From Gremmenia infestans (Eukaryota; Ascomycota; Leotiomycetes; Helotiales; Hamatocanthoscyphaceae): a stretch of DNA of 64,000 bases. The notes beneath the pieces are model-generated. The model did not search any database. It was not told the origin of the DNA and worked only from the letters and a program-made list of their open reading frames with translations. This document shows, in pieces, positions 1 through 12,500 of this stretch. A program made the translations under genes and the position numbers. The stretch covers positions 62,001 through 126,000 of the forward strand of contig JAFEVB010000027.1 of NCBI GenBank assembly GCA_032629725.1, written 5' to 3'. Each line of letters begins with the position of its first letter. Within the stretch, counting starts at the first letter, position 1.

Positions 1-704
1 AGCTATATCCCGATCAACCATTTTTGCCTGCCGGGAAAAAAAATAAACAGATAAGGTAGGGGTATATCTAGTGAATCTGTGAAGAAACTTGCATTATCCC
101 GGAACTTGTAGACTATGAAGCTTTGTAGATTCTGTCTTCTTTGCTGTTATTCAACCATGTAAATCCAAATGCGGAAGGACAAATCAGGTGCATGTAGATT
201 TCAACCCTGTAGACAAGTCAAAACTCCAGTCAATTCCTAGTATCTGTGTGAAATGTTAAGCTTTCTAACTTGAAGCACAATTCACTCTCTCATGATATCA
301 GCTTTCCGTCACGGATTATAGGATAATGACAGCAGACGGAACCTCGATCATTTCCTTGACAGCAAATATCCCCGATGAACTTATTTGTATCACTCTCCCT
401 TAACAGAACGTTCTCTCAGACAGTTTATTCCTAGACGCAATAATATCGCATTAATTCTTCCTTGTCTACAAGTTTCCCTCATTGCTGCCTAGAAAGGACT
501 CAACTTTAATATTACATCTGATCATAGCGAGTACTAGCAGCAGGTGAAAGAAGTATATTTATAAGCGCGGCGCCGCGCAGGCACGAGAGATATAGCAAGA
601 GATTCATGCCGCTTACTCTTGATAAATAGCCTTAAAAGCCACTATGATTCAACTCAACCCCCCACCAAGGGAACAAAAGACATAATCCATCCTACACCCC
701 CACC
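1..704. other. Left-edge intergenic sequence
   Basis: I see no convincing coding region, RNA gene or repeat here. The stretch is mostly AT-rich, with one short GC-rich patch near 568-580. It lies downstream of the HAD phosphatase gene, so its right end probably holds that gene's 3' UTR. Confidence 0.5.
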
Positions 705-1625
705 TCACTCACCCTTCTCAATCCCCCCCAACACCCCCCAAAACTCCCCCCAATGCTCCATCACAACCCCACACCCCGCATCCTGCAGCACCTTCCTCAT
801 CTTCCCCCTCTCCTCCACCTCATAACTGCCCACATACCCCAACGTCGTAATCCCCGCCCTGACCGCCGCCGTCGCACCACTCCGACTATCCTCCACCGCC
901 ACACACTCCCCGGGCTCCTTCCCTAGCACCTTCATTGCATGCAGATAAATTGCCGGATCTGGCTTGCTCGTCGGCGTCTCTAGACTTGTCGCCGCCGAAA
1001 ACACACTCTTGGGATCGAAATACTTGTCCTGCCCAACCTTCTCTATCGACGCTTGTACGCGGCGCAACGCCGATGAGGATACGACGCTGAGTGTGTACTT
1101 GCCCTCGGCATGCAGCTTGGATAGGATGGGTTCGACGCCTTCGCAGGGCTGTAGAGCGGCGCGCAGCTTGGCGATCACGCGGTCTTCTTCTCTACTTACG
1201 TATTTTTCGAGCTCGGCGTCGGGCATGTCGTACTTGTATTTTGCTTTTAAGGAGACCATCATGCCGCGAAAGTTTTGGCCTACGAACTGGGGAGAGGGTG
1301 TCGGGTTAGCTTTCTTTCTGTCTTGGGGGATCGTGGGATATAGGGGACGAGGGGCAAGAGGTGGGGGTGAAGGGAAAGGATGGTTTTGAGGTTATCTCCC
1401 TTACTTCGGATAGTAATTGCGGACCTGTGTAACGCTCGGGGATATTACGAGATGCGAGGATTTCATTGGCGAGGTCAGCGCAGGCTTCGAAGGCGAGGGA
1501 TTCGGAGAGGACGAGAGTGTTGTCGCAGTCGAAGAGGAGGGTTGTTATCTGGAGAATTGGAGTTAGCTGATGGTTTCAAAGAGAGGGAGAGGGAGAAGTG
1601 GGACGAATACCTTTCTTGGTGCCAT
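705..1625 (-). CDS. HAD-superfamily hydrolase (sugar-phosphatase-like)
   Basis: Three exons on the minus strand: 1611-1625, 1405-1548 and 705-1286, giving 246 residues. Introns start GTATTC and GTAAGG, end in AG, and both are in phase 0. The first exon encodes only MAPRK. All four HAD motifs are visible: the nucleophile motif DCDNT near residue 11, a Ser-rich motif II (VVSSS), the motif III lysine in SKPDP, and the acidic motif IV in AVEDSRSGA. The FVGQNFRGM stretch lies where the small helical cap of subfamily I usually sits. Members of this group are soluble Mg-dependent phosphatases acting on small phosphorylated metabolites, often hexose or polyol phosphates. The exact substrate cannot be read from sequence. 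It stands alone, with no obvious operon-like partner. Confidence 0.88.
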
Positions 1626-2533
1626 TGTGAGGGATTGGAGTGTAATTGGGGGGTAGTATGCTTGCTTCTATAGCTGGATCCTTTGCTCCGTATATTGGTA
1701 GTTCGTTGAGTAGATTCAGCCTCGTCTCGTCTCGTTGTCTTCTCTATCTCTCCTTCTCTTATAACGGTCTAAATACCCAACTATACGCAAGCTCTTTAAC
1801 CTGTATCGTCAATGCAATGTCCTCGTCAAGTTGATAGCATTCAGTCGAAGGAGAACGGGGAAAGACGGCTGCTTTATTGAACACTGCAATGCCCCTCTCT
1901 GCTTCCTTACGTGTGACCCCGCGTCGTCAGGTGCGGGGCTGTTGTTGGACCAACCTAGGCCTGTGTCGCTAGTACGACAAGTGCACGAAAACAAAGTGTA
2001 AACGCAGGGAGAAATCGGGAATACGAGAACCATTTTTCCAAATTTTGAAAGAAACATGTGTATGAATGATTCGAGAGGGAAGGATTGGGCAGCAAAAAGA
2101 AGCTGCACATGTTAATTAGGTTCGGCCCGACGTTAAGCTTTGGAATGGATATGGAATGGTATGGTATGGTATGGGTAAATGGAAAAAATCAGCCTCGATA
2201 GACCGGAGGAAGACTCCGATATTTTCCTATGATAATAGAGGCTGTGCTTCTAAGAAGCATTGCCTAGGAGACGATAGTTTCTCGGCATTCCGAGTGTTCC
2301 AGGTCAGAAAGTCTTTCTTGGACTTGGCTCCTTGGCCCGGACTTTAATCTTGGTACTGTACTGAGCCTTTCTGATAGCCCTCCCTCTCCTAGATGATTGT
2401 GTATACACACAGCAATTCATTGATTGCCTCTATAGTATCAATACACCAAACACCGTCCATTCCCATGTTTACTCCGAGAAGCCGCCCTGTGTACCAATCC
2501 ATTTATCAAAACATTCCTGAATCACCTTTGCCT
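1626..2533. other. Intergenic region with a short TATGG repeat
   Basis: This is upstream of the HAD gene and downstream of the MARVEL gene. I see no gene. A short run of TATGG/TGGTA pentamers at about 2147-2175 is the reverse complement of the CCATA microsatellite at 36561-36620. Confidence 0.5.
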
Positions 2534-3556
2534 CTATACATTATCATACCTCGCACTCGGAAACTGTGCTCTCCCATTATGCATCGCAGGAGCTCCTCCA
2601 TATCCAGTAGGTTCATCATGCATCATACCCGCTCCACCATAACCCGTAGGTTCATCATGAACAGTCGGCGGCACATAGCTTCCTCCGTAAGCACTTCCAC
2701 TTCCACTTCCTGCCCCATAAGCGCTTCCACCTCCACCATATGGCTCCCCTTCATCATAGTGGCTACTAGATTGTCCATCATGGTGATCCGCATCATGCAA
2801 CATATCTTGTTCCTCATGCACAGGCGCATACTCATCATCATGGCCATCGTGAGCCCCCGCACTAAACGCCTCCTTATCCGGATCGATCATCTGCGCATTC
2901 GTAGGGGCTCTTGAAGCACCAGGTAGGTAGCCTTCACGTTTGTAGTATACGACGCCGTAGAGGGAGATTAGCGATGTTGCTATCCAAAGTAACCTATCCC
3001 ATCCCATTAATTAGTTTCCCTCTCTTCAAAGAATAGGCCGAATAGGATGTGTATGGGAAAACAAACCATGTGAAAACCCCCAGCGCAACAACTCCCTTTG
3101 CCTTTCCACACCCATCTCCGCACTTCCCGGCCCCATTCCAATTCGCCACCGTGGCAAACGCGCTGAGCCAGATAACACAAAATAGACAATCGACTACTGC
3201 CATGGCGTATGGGTTCGCCAGCTTGCGGGCGCGTGGGAAGCGGGGAGTCATGGTTAGGTAGATGAGAGCGGGTATTGTTAGAAAGCACTGCAGACACCAA
3301 CGATTAGCATATTTGCACTACATTAGATCCCTCTTGAGTTGGGGTCCGTTGCAAGTTTGAAGAGGGTGAAATGAAGGCAAGGCTGGGGAGGGCTCACGAC
3401 ACCGAAATTCCACCCGACCCTCCCGTCGATCTTAGCACTACTCCGGAAAACAGTAATATCTAGCACCCAGGAGACAAAGACCAATACTGCTTGTGCGATG
3501 TGTAGGCCCAGCTTGCCCATCTGGAGGTGCTGGACGCCGAACTCCATGATTGCCAT
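2534..3556 (-). CDS. MARVEL-domain membrane protein with Gly/His/Asp-rich tail
   Basis: Three exons: 3398-3556, 3067-3287 and 2534-2993, giving 279 residues. The first intron starts GTGAGC. The second runs from GTTTGT to ATAG in phase 2, contains a CTAAT branch-like site, and joins GVFTW to LLWIATS across the fourth membrane helix. Four hydrophobic segments lie at about residues 17-38, 54-66, 80-102 and 118-147, the layout of fungal MARVEL proteins. These usually sit in the plasma membrane or in vesicles and organise membrane domains. The tail after YYKREGYLPG is hydrophilic, rich in Gly, Ser, His and Asp, and contains two copies of HDEPTGYGGA. The start is the ATG giving MAIMEF, just before helix 1. 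It is divergent from the MFS gene. Its cargo or partner is unknown. Confidence 0.8.
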
Positions 3557-4257
3557 GGTGGGTGGGCGTTTCTTGTTTCTCGCTGTGGAATTTGTTGAAC
3601 GGATACGAGGATGTGGTTTGTTTACTCTACTCGCTGCTAGTCGGCGCAATCAATCAAATCAAGCAAAAGCGGATAATGTCAGAAAGAAGATGGATGATTG
3701 AGGAGTTTGTGTGGAATAGTTGCGTGGGATGGATGCATGCATGAAGAAGAAGAAGAAGAAAGAAAACAAGTTTCCTGTTGAAGAAAGACAGTCAGGCAAT
3801 GCTTGTGTCATCTGGGAGGCTCATCAGCTACTCCACGCGCACCGCTGAATGGCTTCAGCTGCTGTCAGGGTGACGGGTGGATCAACGAGCGAACGGGAAG
3901 GAGATAAAAATAGCAACATTGTAAAACTTCGTATTATGACCCCTTTTCGGATATTCTTAAAAGAGTATGGAAGACGCAAGTAACTGTGGGATGAAGATAT
4001 ATCAGACTAATGATTAGAAGAGAAAAGCAGGAATGAAGAGTGAGTACACTCTGGAGTCTGGATCATTACGCCGTAGCCGTATTCTCTTTCGAGCTTTGAC
4101 CCCACGTTTGAGTGCCGATGTCCGTCACGCCCACGCCCTCCGGCTTGAAATAAGCACGACATACGTACGGTACTAGAGACAAGAATGGAGAAGATATAAG
4201 TATATTTCTTATATTTCCTATGTTGTCACATATCTATCCTTTACTCCAACCTTCACA
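3557..4257. promoter_or_regulatory. Shared intergenic promoter of divergent MARVEL and MFS genes
   Basis: About 700 bp separate the divergent start codons. The stretch contains a GAA-rich run near 3743-3763 and AT-rich TATAT elements near 4195-4225, just before the MFS start. I identify no specific factor site. Confidence 0.45.
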
Positions 4258-5937
4258 ATGGCAATAGACACTCCCAATGGCGAGTCCTCACCCCGTGTAG
4301 ACGAAGAAACGCCCCTCCTCCGCGAAACTCCTCACGAGGACAATAACGACGACATCGAGCAAGATGAAGAACCCGCCGAAGAACAAGTCATTATCCCCTC
4401 GCAACCCTCCTCCTGGCATCTCCTGATAACCCTCTCCGCCATCTACACCGGCGTCTTCTTAGGCGCCCTCGACAGCACCATAATAGCCACCCTCTCAACC
4501 CCCATCTCGCGCTCCTTCTCCTCCCTCTCCCTCCTCTCATGGCTTGCCTCTGCCTATCTGATAGCCAATGCAGCCTGCCAGCCGCTCTCCGGCCGCCTCA
4601 CGGACATCTTCTCGCGCCGCACCGGCTTGCTAGTTTCCAACGCCTTCTTCTGCGCCGGCAATCTGATCTGTGGCCTCGCGGGCTCCGAAGCCGTGATGAT
4701 ACTCGGCAGAGTCGTTGCTGGCATGGGAGGAGGCGGTTTGATGGCAATCAGCACGTTTGTGGCCTCTGATCTCGTGCCGTTGAGGAGGAGAGGCTTGGTG
4801 CAGGGCGTGGGCAATGTATGTTATGGTTCCGGTGCGGGACTAGGTGGGATTTTTGGTGGATGGATAAACGACGTTTGGGGCTGGAGAGTTGCGTTCTTGG
4901 TACAAGTGCCCTTGATTATCATCTCAGCCATCCTCGTATATTTCTTCGTCAACGTCCCGCCGAAACAGTCGTCCAAGCCCGCCCTTTCGCGCGTGGATTT
5001 CCTCGGTGCCGGGACACTGGTCTTGACACTCGTCTTGCTACTCCTAGGCTTGAATTCTGGGGGCAATGTAGTACCCTGGACCCACCCTCTGGTTCTGGTT
5101 TCCTTACCGCTGTCGGGCGTGGGACTTGTATTGTTTGTGTACATCGAGGTCAGGGTGGCCAGTGAGCCTATTATACCCGTCCATCTACTCCTCCACCGCA
5201 CCGTAGCATCCGCCTGCATAACCAACTTCCTCACCACTGCCTCCTCCTTCATAACCCTCTTTTACATCCCCATATTCTTTCAAACCGCCGGCCTTTCTAC
5301 CACGCTCTCCGGCCTACGCCTAATCCCCCACTCCCTCGGCACCTCCTTTGGATCGCTCGGCACCGGCCTCATCCTAAACCACACCGGCCGCTACAAGCTC
5401 CTCTCCCTTGCAGTGCTGGTCATATTCACGCTCGGAACCGGCTTATTGACGACCATGAACGTCAATGTAGCCGTGAAGAGTAATTGGGGCGTTTGGATAT
5501 ACATGGCGCTCATAGGAGCCGGGTACGGCGGTATCCTCACCGTTACTCTCCTGGCAGTCATCGCAGCTATAGCGCACGAACACCAAGCCGTCATCACATC
5601 CGCGACCTACGCCTTCCGGTCCACGGGCTCTACGATCGGCGTCACGGTCGCGAGTGCAGTCTACCAGAACCTGCTCTCCAAGGGCTTGCATGACAGGTTT
5701 GATGGCTACCCTGGGGCGGACAAGGAGATTGGCAGGATTAGAGATGGTGTTGATGGATTGGGCAGTCTTCCAGAGGGATGGGAAGGTGGTGCGAAAGACG
5801 CGTTTGGGGAGGCGTTGAGGGGGGTGTTTTTGACTAGTCTTGGGGTTGCGGTGTTGGGGTTGGCGGTGGGTGCTTTTATGAGGGAACATGTTTTGCATAA
5901 GACGTTTGAAAGGAGACCTTCTATCGGATCGAGATGA
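4258..5937 (+). CDS. MFS transporter, vacuolar basic amino acid (Vba/Fnx1)-like
   Basis: A single-exon gene of 559 residues. An acidic N-terminal tail of about 50 residues contains ETPLLRE, an acidic dileucine signal of the kind that sorts yeast proteins to the vacuole. The membrane region holds LGALDSTIIATL in helix 1, a motif A-like loop (GRLTDIFSRR) after helix 2, and about 14 hydrophobic segments in total. This layout matches the drug:H+ antiporter-like group that includes S. pombe Fnx1 and yeast Vba proteins, which move basic amino acids into the vacuole. A role as a drug or toxin exporter is the main alternative. The start codon follows CACA and no nearby upstream ATG competes. It is divergent from the MARVEL gene. 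Confidence 0.85.
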   Translation: MAIDTPNGESSPRVDEETPLLRETPHEDNNDDIEQDEEPAEEQVIIPSQPSSWHLLITLSAIYTGVFLGALDSTIIATLSTPISRSFSSLSLLSWLASAYLIANAACQPLSGRLTDIFSRRTGLLVSNAFFCAGNLICGLAGSEAVMILGRVVAGMGGGGLMAISTFVASDLVPLRRRGLVQGVGNVCYGSGAGLGGIFGGWINDVWGWRVAFLVQVPLIIISAILVYFFVNVPPKQSSKPALSRVDFLGAGTLVLTLVLLLLGLNSGGNVVPWTHPLVLVSLPLSGVGLVLFVYIEVRVASEPIIPVHLLLHRTVASACITNFLTTASSFITLFYIPIFFQTAGLSTTLSGLRLIPHSLGTSFGSLGTGLILNHTGRYKLLSLAVLVIFTLGTGLLTTMNVNVAVKSNWGVWIYMALIGAGYGGILTVTLLAVIAAIAHEHQAVITSATYAFRSTGSTIGVTVASAVYQNLLSKGLHDRFDGYPGADKEIGRIRDGVDGLGSLPEGWEGGAKDAFGEALRGVFLTSLGVAVLGLAVGAFMREHVLHKTFERRPSIGSR

Positions 5938-7418
5938 GGGGAGAATATATGTCTATAGTATATACTCGATTAAAAATGGATTTACAAATGAATCTCAAGG
6001 GGTTGGATTTGGATTTGGATAAGCGAGGATCGAGGGGTATAAAGGGGAGTTTCTCATGAACTCACAGGTTCCTCCTATATGATCCTAAATTCGTCCCATC
6101 CTCCACGTACGGTTTGGCAGGCATCCTGCGAGTACAATACCATGTACGTCTAGGCTGCGGCAATAAATTCTGTAGTTTTGTAACCGCGCCCAACGATTTT
6201 CAATTAAAGAAGACCTTGCCTCTCGAGCATCTGACAATACTTATAGGATCATGGCTTAGACAATTATGCACAGCGCCCCTATTCGTACAGGTATATTACC
6301 ACATCATCGTCCTGCGGTCCAAGCCCGTGTACTCTCTAGACTAACTATTAGTGATGAAGATTCGCAATTATTCCACGGGGATGTGCATGGTGTTATGTTC
6401 GCAGCTTCTACTCCCCCACGGTATTTTCTTGAAAGAACGAATATCGCACTTAATAATAGTTATTCCTTGACAGCATATCAATTTTCAACATATCCCTTAT
6501 TCCCTATTATCACATCCGTCGGCACCCTTAACTTATTCCTCAACTTTAATATAAAAAACAATTTAACATTCCCACTTGTATACCTAATAGCTACTCTCAG
6601 CAAACCCTCCTCATATTGACTGCATGTACTCCCCAGGAGAATGCGGTTAAGCTTGCTGGGATACGATGGTGCATGGCTGATATGATATATATGGGAGGAG
6701 TAAAGTCACTACCTGCGGAATTGGACTAAACTGCGATGTAGGTAGGTAGGTATTTTAAACCCAGCAATCGCTTCTTGGTTTCTGGATATGCGATTCCGAT
6801 AGTTAGTTGAATTGCTATTCAACTTTCGGCTATCAAGGCAAAATTTTCTCGACATGGCGCGCAGGAAACATAAGCTCTCTTCTCTTCCTAGCACCTGCTT
6901 TCTTGATGGAGCCTGGAGGTCTTTGACTTGTTTAGGAATATGTATCGGTCATTAATGGTTATGGTGGACCTTGGCTTTGGATTTTGAGGTTTGAGCGAAT
7001 GATTCAGGTGGGACTTTTTCTCTTTTGGGCTTTCACTTTCACTTTCACTTTCAACATGTGTTATTGTCTAATGTTACTTGACCGTGGAATTTGAATTGAC
7101 AGCAATCAATCATTGATAATAACTCATTGCCGTCCGTCACTTACATCTGATTGGCTATAGGCCTTCTTTTGGACTTCACTATTGCGCTTTTTATGGGTTT
7201 TCTAATATAATCACTGCCTAATAGCATGGCTAAGCTCGGAATGCATGCTGCTTGACATTTCGCTATTAAACGTTACATTGTTAGAAGTTTCCATTCCCTG
7301 GTTTACTTTATAGACTGGAGACAGAACAGAAATGTACCTCCATGTCTATTTTGAATAATACTTGCTGCCAAAGAGTTGTCATTATGGCTTATCGCTAGAA
7401 GTTAGCATGAACAAAAGT
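5938..7418. other. AT-rich intergenic region between convergent genes
   Basis: This separates the MFS gene and the convergent SDHA-like gene. I see only short open frames with biased composition and no recognisable product. A TTTCAC hexamer is repeated about four times at 7031-7053, and a GGATTT-like run lies near 6005-6020. Confidence 0.5.
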
Positions 7419-9557
7419 CTAGTAAGACCTCTTCTTCGGAGGCACACTTGCGCAGTCCTTCTCATCCAAAGTCGACAAAACTACATCCCTATATCTAATC
7501 TTCACATCCTCTCCCTCCTTTTGCCAACTCAACGTATGCTTCATCCACTCCGCGTCAAGTCGTTCAGGGAAGTCTTCTCGCGCATGACTACCTCGACTCT
7601 CTTTCCTGACCAAGGCGCTCTTTGCTGTTTGACTAGCACATGTTAACAAATTCCTCATCTCCAATGTCTCGACCAAATCACTATTCCAGATCAGACTCCG
7701 ATCTCGTATGCCTAAGCGATTTTGGAAATCTTTCTCTACTTGCTGGACTGCCGAGTGGCCAGCCGATAGCGACCTTTCCGTCCTGAACACTGCAACGTCG
7801 GTTTGCATGGCCTTCTGCATATCAAGCCGCAATTTTGCACTCGGGATATCTCCAGACGCAGTCCGTATCCTCTCAAGATCAGCCAACGAGTTATGACCAA
7901 TGTCTTCTGAGACCTTGAGATGAGGAGCTCCTTTATCGTTGTTACCTGCAATGTGAAGTGCAGATGCCCTGCCAAACACAACGATATCCAGTAACGAATT
8001 CGCTCCTAGTCGATTTGCGCCGTGGACCGAGACGCAAGCCGATTCGCCTGCTGCATAGAGACCTTCAACGATAGTCTCTTTTCCATCATCAGCTACTGAA
8101 ATGACTTGCCCTCTATAATTGGTTGGGACGCCTCCCATGCAATAATGCACAGTCGGGAGAACAGGGATGGGTTGTTTGGTGATATCAATTCCCGAGAAGA
8201 TGTTGGCCGTTTCTGCAATTCCCGGTAACCGTTCATGGATCACTTCTGGTGGCAGATGTGATAGCTGGAGGTAGATATGATCCTTTTCAGGTCCACATCC
8301 TCTTCCTTCCTTGATTTCTAGGTTCATGGATCTCGATACAACATCTCTTGAAGCTAGATCCTTCGCAGTTGGGGCGTATCTTTCCATGAATCTCTCACCA
8401 TTCCCATTCAGCAAATACCCACCCTCACCTCTAGCGCCTTCAGTGATTAGCACTCCCGCACCGTATATGCCAGAAGGGTGAAATTGCACGAATTCCATGT
8501 CCTGATTTGGCAATCCGGCTCTTGCTACCATAGCATTACCATCACCAGTGGATGTATGAGCAGAGGTACACGAGAAATAAGCTCTGCCGAACCCGCCAGT
8601 CGCCAAGACCGTGTTACGGGCAAACATTCTGTGGATAGTGCCATCTTCCATGCTCAAGCAAATGACCCCAGCGCATTTTCCGTCCACCATCAACAGATCA
8701 AGAGCAAAATACTCGATGAAGAAATTGGTATTGTGCTTCAAGCTCTGACCATAGAGTGTATGGAGCATAGCATGGCCAGTTCTATCTTCCGCGCAAGCAG
8801 TTCGATATGCTTGGCCCCCATTGCCATACTCCAAGGACTGGCCACCGAGAGCTCTTTGATAAATTGTTCCTTCACTCGTTCTGGAAAATGGCATTCCGTA
8901 ATTCTCCAGCTCGTATACCGCTTTTGGGGCTTCGCGAGTCATATGGTGCATTGCATCTTGGTCTCCGAGCCAGTCACTTCCTTTGACAGTGTCATACATG
9001 TGCCATCTCCAGTCATCTGTTGGCAGCTCAGAAATAAGAACTCGTATTTATGGCGTCAAGATCTACTTACCTTTAGTCATGTTTCCCAGAGCAGCGTTTA
9101 TGCCACCCTGAGCAGCTACTGTGTGAGAGCGAGTGGGGAACTGCGGCAGTATCAGTGATGAGGTTATGATATATATTTTGAACCCGAATTCGGGAAGAGA
9201 CTGATGAGGTAGCTGAATTGTAAAATAAAAGGAATGGAGATCTTGAAAACTTACCAGCTTGCTTATACAAGCAGTTTCCAGACCCGATTCTGCAAGTCCA
9301 ACCGCGGCTCGCAAGCCAGCACCTCCAGCTCCAACTACAATAGCACTGCTCTAATTAGAACCACAAATTTCCGTCATGCTCGAGGAGACTTACTCGTAAT
9401 GATGGTCGATCACTGGATAATGTAAACCTCCACCAGCCGCTGTCGTAGCCCTCCTCCTTGATGTCTGGGTGACGAAATTCCTTCTCTTTATCGCTGCCCC
9501 ATGACTTCGAAAATTCTGACAGGGGAGTTTCCCGCGATTTCTCATGAAGGCTTTCAT
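7419..9557 (-). CDS. Succinate dehydrogenase flavoprotein subunit, probable paralogue of SDHA
   Basis: Four exons: 9394-9557, 9255-9345, 9071-9140 and 7419-9016, giving 640 residues, the usual SDHA length. All donors are GTAAGT or close, and phases are consistent. Residues 1-45 are basic and lack acidic runs, as in a mitochondrial presequence. Then come the FAD fold (VVGAGGAG near 58-65), the covalent-flavin histidine in SHTVAAQGG near 91, HPSGI near 288, [10 protein letters not shown], the [10 protein letters not shown] loop, [10 protein letters not shown] and the C-terminal KKRSY. The active-site His, Glu and Arg residues are present. The enzyme should oxidise succinate in complex II at the inner mitochondrial membrane. 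Signatures differ from those usual in fungal SDHA (HYCMGG for [23 protein letters not shown]). I therefore infer a second copy rather than the housekeeping gene. It is flanked by gene-poor DNA. Confidence 0.9.
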
Positions 9558-12500
9558 CCTTCACTTGGCCGACATAAAATACTTAGGGAGGATGAAAGGT
9601 CAAATGATGGAAGTATAGTACTTCTATCGTGGGGTTCCGAGGACATCGGCTACCCCGCCGGGAATAACTCCACGTAGGACAGACATATCGGCTGTACAAG
9701 TATGCTTGCTACTATCCCACGAATTAATTCTCCTTTTTTACATATGAAAAAGAGATGGAACCCTTTCAATTATTAGCAAAGGGCTTCAGGTTCTGCAATA
9801 ACTGATATGCCTTTCTCTTCACCTGTAAAAGTCCAAGTCTTGGTGAACTTTCAGTATCTCCTGTCAGTAACAATCTACCCCGCTAGTACCCCGCAGTGAG
9901 ATCGGCGTTAATTCCTCTCCTACAGTATAATTTTTTCCGGCCAATCATAAACCATCAAACTCTTTATGCTCCTCATGCTAGAGAAAAAGAAGCGCTACTT
10001 ACTACTATCAAAATCAGGTTAGTGAAGGAAGGAAAATCATACTCGCATGCTGAAAGTTATTACACGTATAGAAGTACATGAAATCCCACCTATTTATAAC
10101 CCCTCACTTTTAGATATACATAAAGCATTCTTCTGAATCGCCAGCCCTTTCCTTAATCCTTAGATCCAAATCATCGTGAAGCTGCCCCAGACTTCGTGTC
10201 CTTCTTTCTTAGATTAATCTTCGCTACTAGACTGCCTTGGATGACACAAATCTGATTCTCTAATGAAGAAATACGAAGGAATTCTGACTCACGATTCCAA
10301 GATCTATTAGGATAGTCATTAGAAGCTCAATCTAATGGGATTTCCCTGCAAATGGACCATTATCCTCCCTAAGAGAAGGACATGTTCGAAATCTTCAATA
10401 AGCCACCCGTTCTTTAGCATGAGCTTTGCTTTCCACTGTGGGATTACGGATAGGCAACGCACTATAAAGACCATGGTTCTTGAGGCCAGGAAAAGGAAGA
10501 TGCTTATCAAGTCCCCTCGAGATGAAATGGAATTATGTTAGAAACGTTAACTTACTATTACTCAGGTCGGCGACTCGGCGACCTCGTTGACGTTGTACGC
10601 CTGTTGATTTTCTGAGTGTCCCGAAACCTGCACATCAATTCCGACAGAAAGGTGGGGATTCATGTTGTGCAGTATTGGCTTCGGGGAGTTCTCAACCGCG
10701 GTGCACCAGGTGCTATTTTGCAAATGCTGGTAGTATCTTTTAGTTCAACTAAAAAGGTTGAGATTATACTGCATAAGCGCGCAAGCCCACCGCCGTTTCG
10801 AAGTGAGCATCGGACTGCATACTATATGCTTATCTCGCTTCACCCTCTTTGTAGTCCATTGATATGATAAGAGAAAATTCCTGATTTCCTGAAAGTTGAA
10901 TTTGAGTCAAGTTATTGGCACTTTCAAATTACTCTGGGATTCTGATAAAAAAAACAAGAACCCAAGCAGAATAACTACATATTGGCAATTGTATCTTTAT
11001 AATGCAAAGATATATGAATTCAAGAAAGTTAGGCAGCGGACATACACGTTTTTGTGAGTTTTTGTTCTCAGCAATTATTGCAGGCTCAGGTGGGAAGAAC
11101 ATTAATAGTTTCTGATTCTAAAACATAATTCTCTCAAGCAACTCACTATACTAGAACTTCTGTCTGATCAAGTTATTAAGTATTCAAAATTTGATGGCTT
11201 TCCAAAATAAGCATTCCCACCAACGGAGCTGAGTGTTTACAGCAGTTATAGATGCGAATACGACTTCATTGCAACCCCGCATACGCCACTTCAGCTATGC
11301 AAGGTTTAAAAGCTTATCTCTCCACAAGTACTTCTATATGCTTGCAAAATGCTGCAAACTATTCTCCGCGAGAAAACTCCGAGAAATGACCAAGGGTTCC
11401 AACCAAAGGGGACGGCGGAATAACATATGTATTTAGCTAGTCATGCGAGACCTATAAGGGGCTGTTTGCACGACTGGTTTGCCACTAAACCGGGTTTCAG
11501 GCCGTAGAGAATTGCCATGTTCAACATTGACAGACCATATTATTTGGCAATAAATTCTGGCAGGGTAAGCTAATTGGAAGGATATGAATTATGGAAGGTG
11601 TTCCGGATGCGGTGAGCGCTGAGAAACTCCAAGCCGTGTCTGCAGTAGTTTTTATCCCCCAAACAGATTTTCCCAACGGGTTTGTATTTTTTGTATGGTT
11701 GACAGAAAACGGTAGTTTGATTTAGCTTGAGGAGGTACATTAGAGTCAAAAATAGTAGCCCGTAGGTGGCACTGATTGGTCGGGGCGAGAAACTGACCGC
11801 TAACATATTCAGTAGTTCGAGCGTTAACCTTTAGTCCCTTTAGCCTGCATTGGTGTTGATATATAGCCGGGATATTCACAATTATTAGTGGAGTTATACA
11901 ATAGATGCCAAGAAACTCATATTTGCAACATGCATGTTGAAACCCGTTGACCCGAGAAACTGAGGCTTTAGGGTGCCTTTGTTGCAGGTGTACTTGATAT
12001 GCAAGACGACTTTTGGGAGTGCGGAAAGCACAACATCAGTACCATCAACCCAGTATTTGGAAACCGGGCAAGCAGTTGCAATCACTGGGAAGAAGCAAGG
12101 AACAACGCAATCTGTACACCCCCCACGTGGTCATAAAAGCAATTCCGGTAAGCAAGTCTCAAGGCGGGGAAAGTGAGGCGGGGAGGAATTCGATATCACT
12201 CGGTATGAGGCCCTTTACTGGAAAGTACTTCGCACAGCACACAATTATGCCATTGAAATAACCTTATTTGTGCCACTTCCGTCTTGATACTAGTACGTAG
12301 CACCAACGGCGATCTTTCTTTGTTGACAATCTTATGTAGTACGTAAACGTATAGAGGGGAGGTCGTACCGGAAGAAAACCCGGAAGCCTCATTTAGAATT
12401 CGATAGTAGGGATTTGAGTCTTTCTATCCGGGAAATGAAGTTGGACGAAGCTTCCGGTCTACAAAAGACTAGTTTTCTAGAAGGGAATTAGCAGGAAAAA

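Noticed and set aside
2393..2914. 173-residue plus-strand open frame rich in Ser, Arg and Ile
   Set aside because: It is antisense to the repetitive tail of the MARVEL gene, so its pattern mirrors that repeat.
4821..5252. 143-residue open frame antisense to the MFS transporter
   Set aside because: A shadow of GC-rich third positions in a clearly coding membrane gene.
6266..6619. 117-residue plus-strand frame in an AT-rich spacer
   Set aside because: Low-complexity, with no conserved block or promoter context.
8478..9158. 226-residue open frame on the plus strand
   Set aside because: It lies antisense to the SDHA-like gene, crosses its intron borders and has no recognisable motif.
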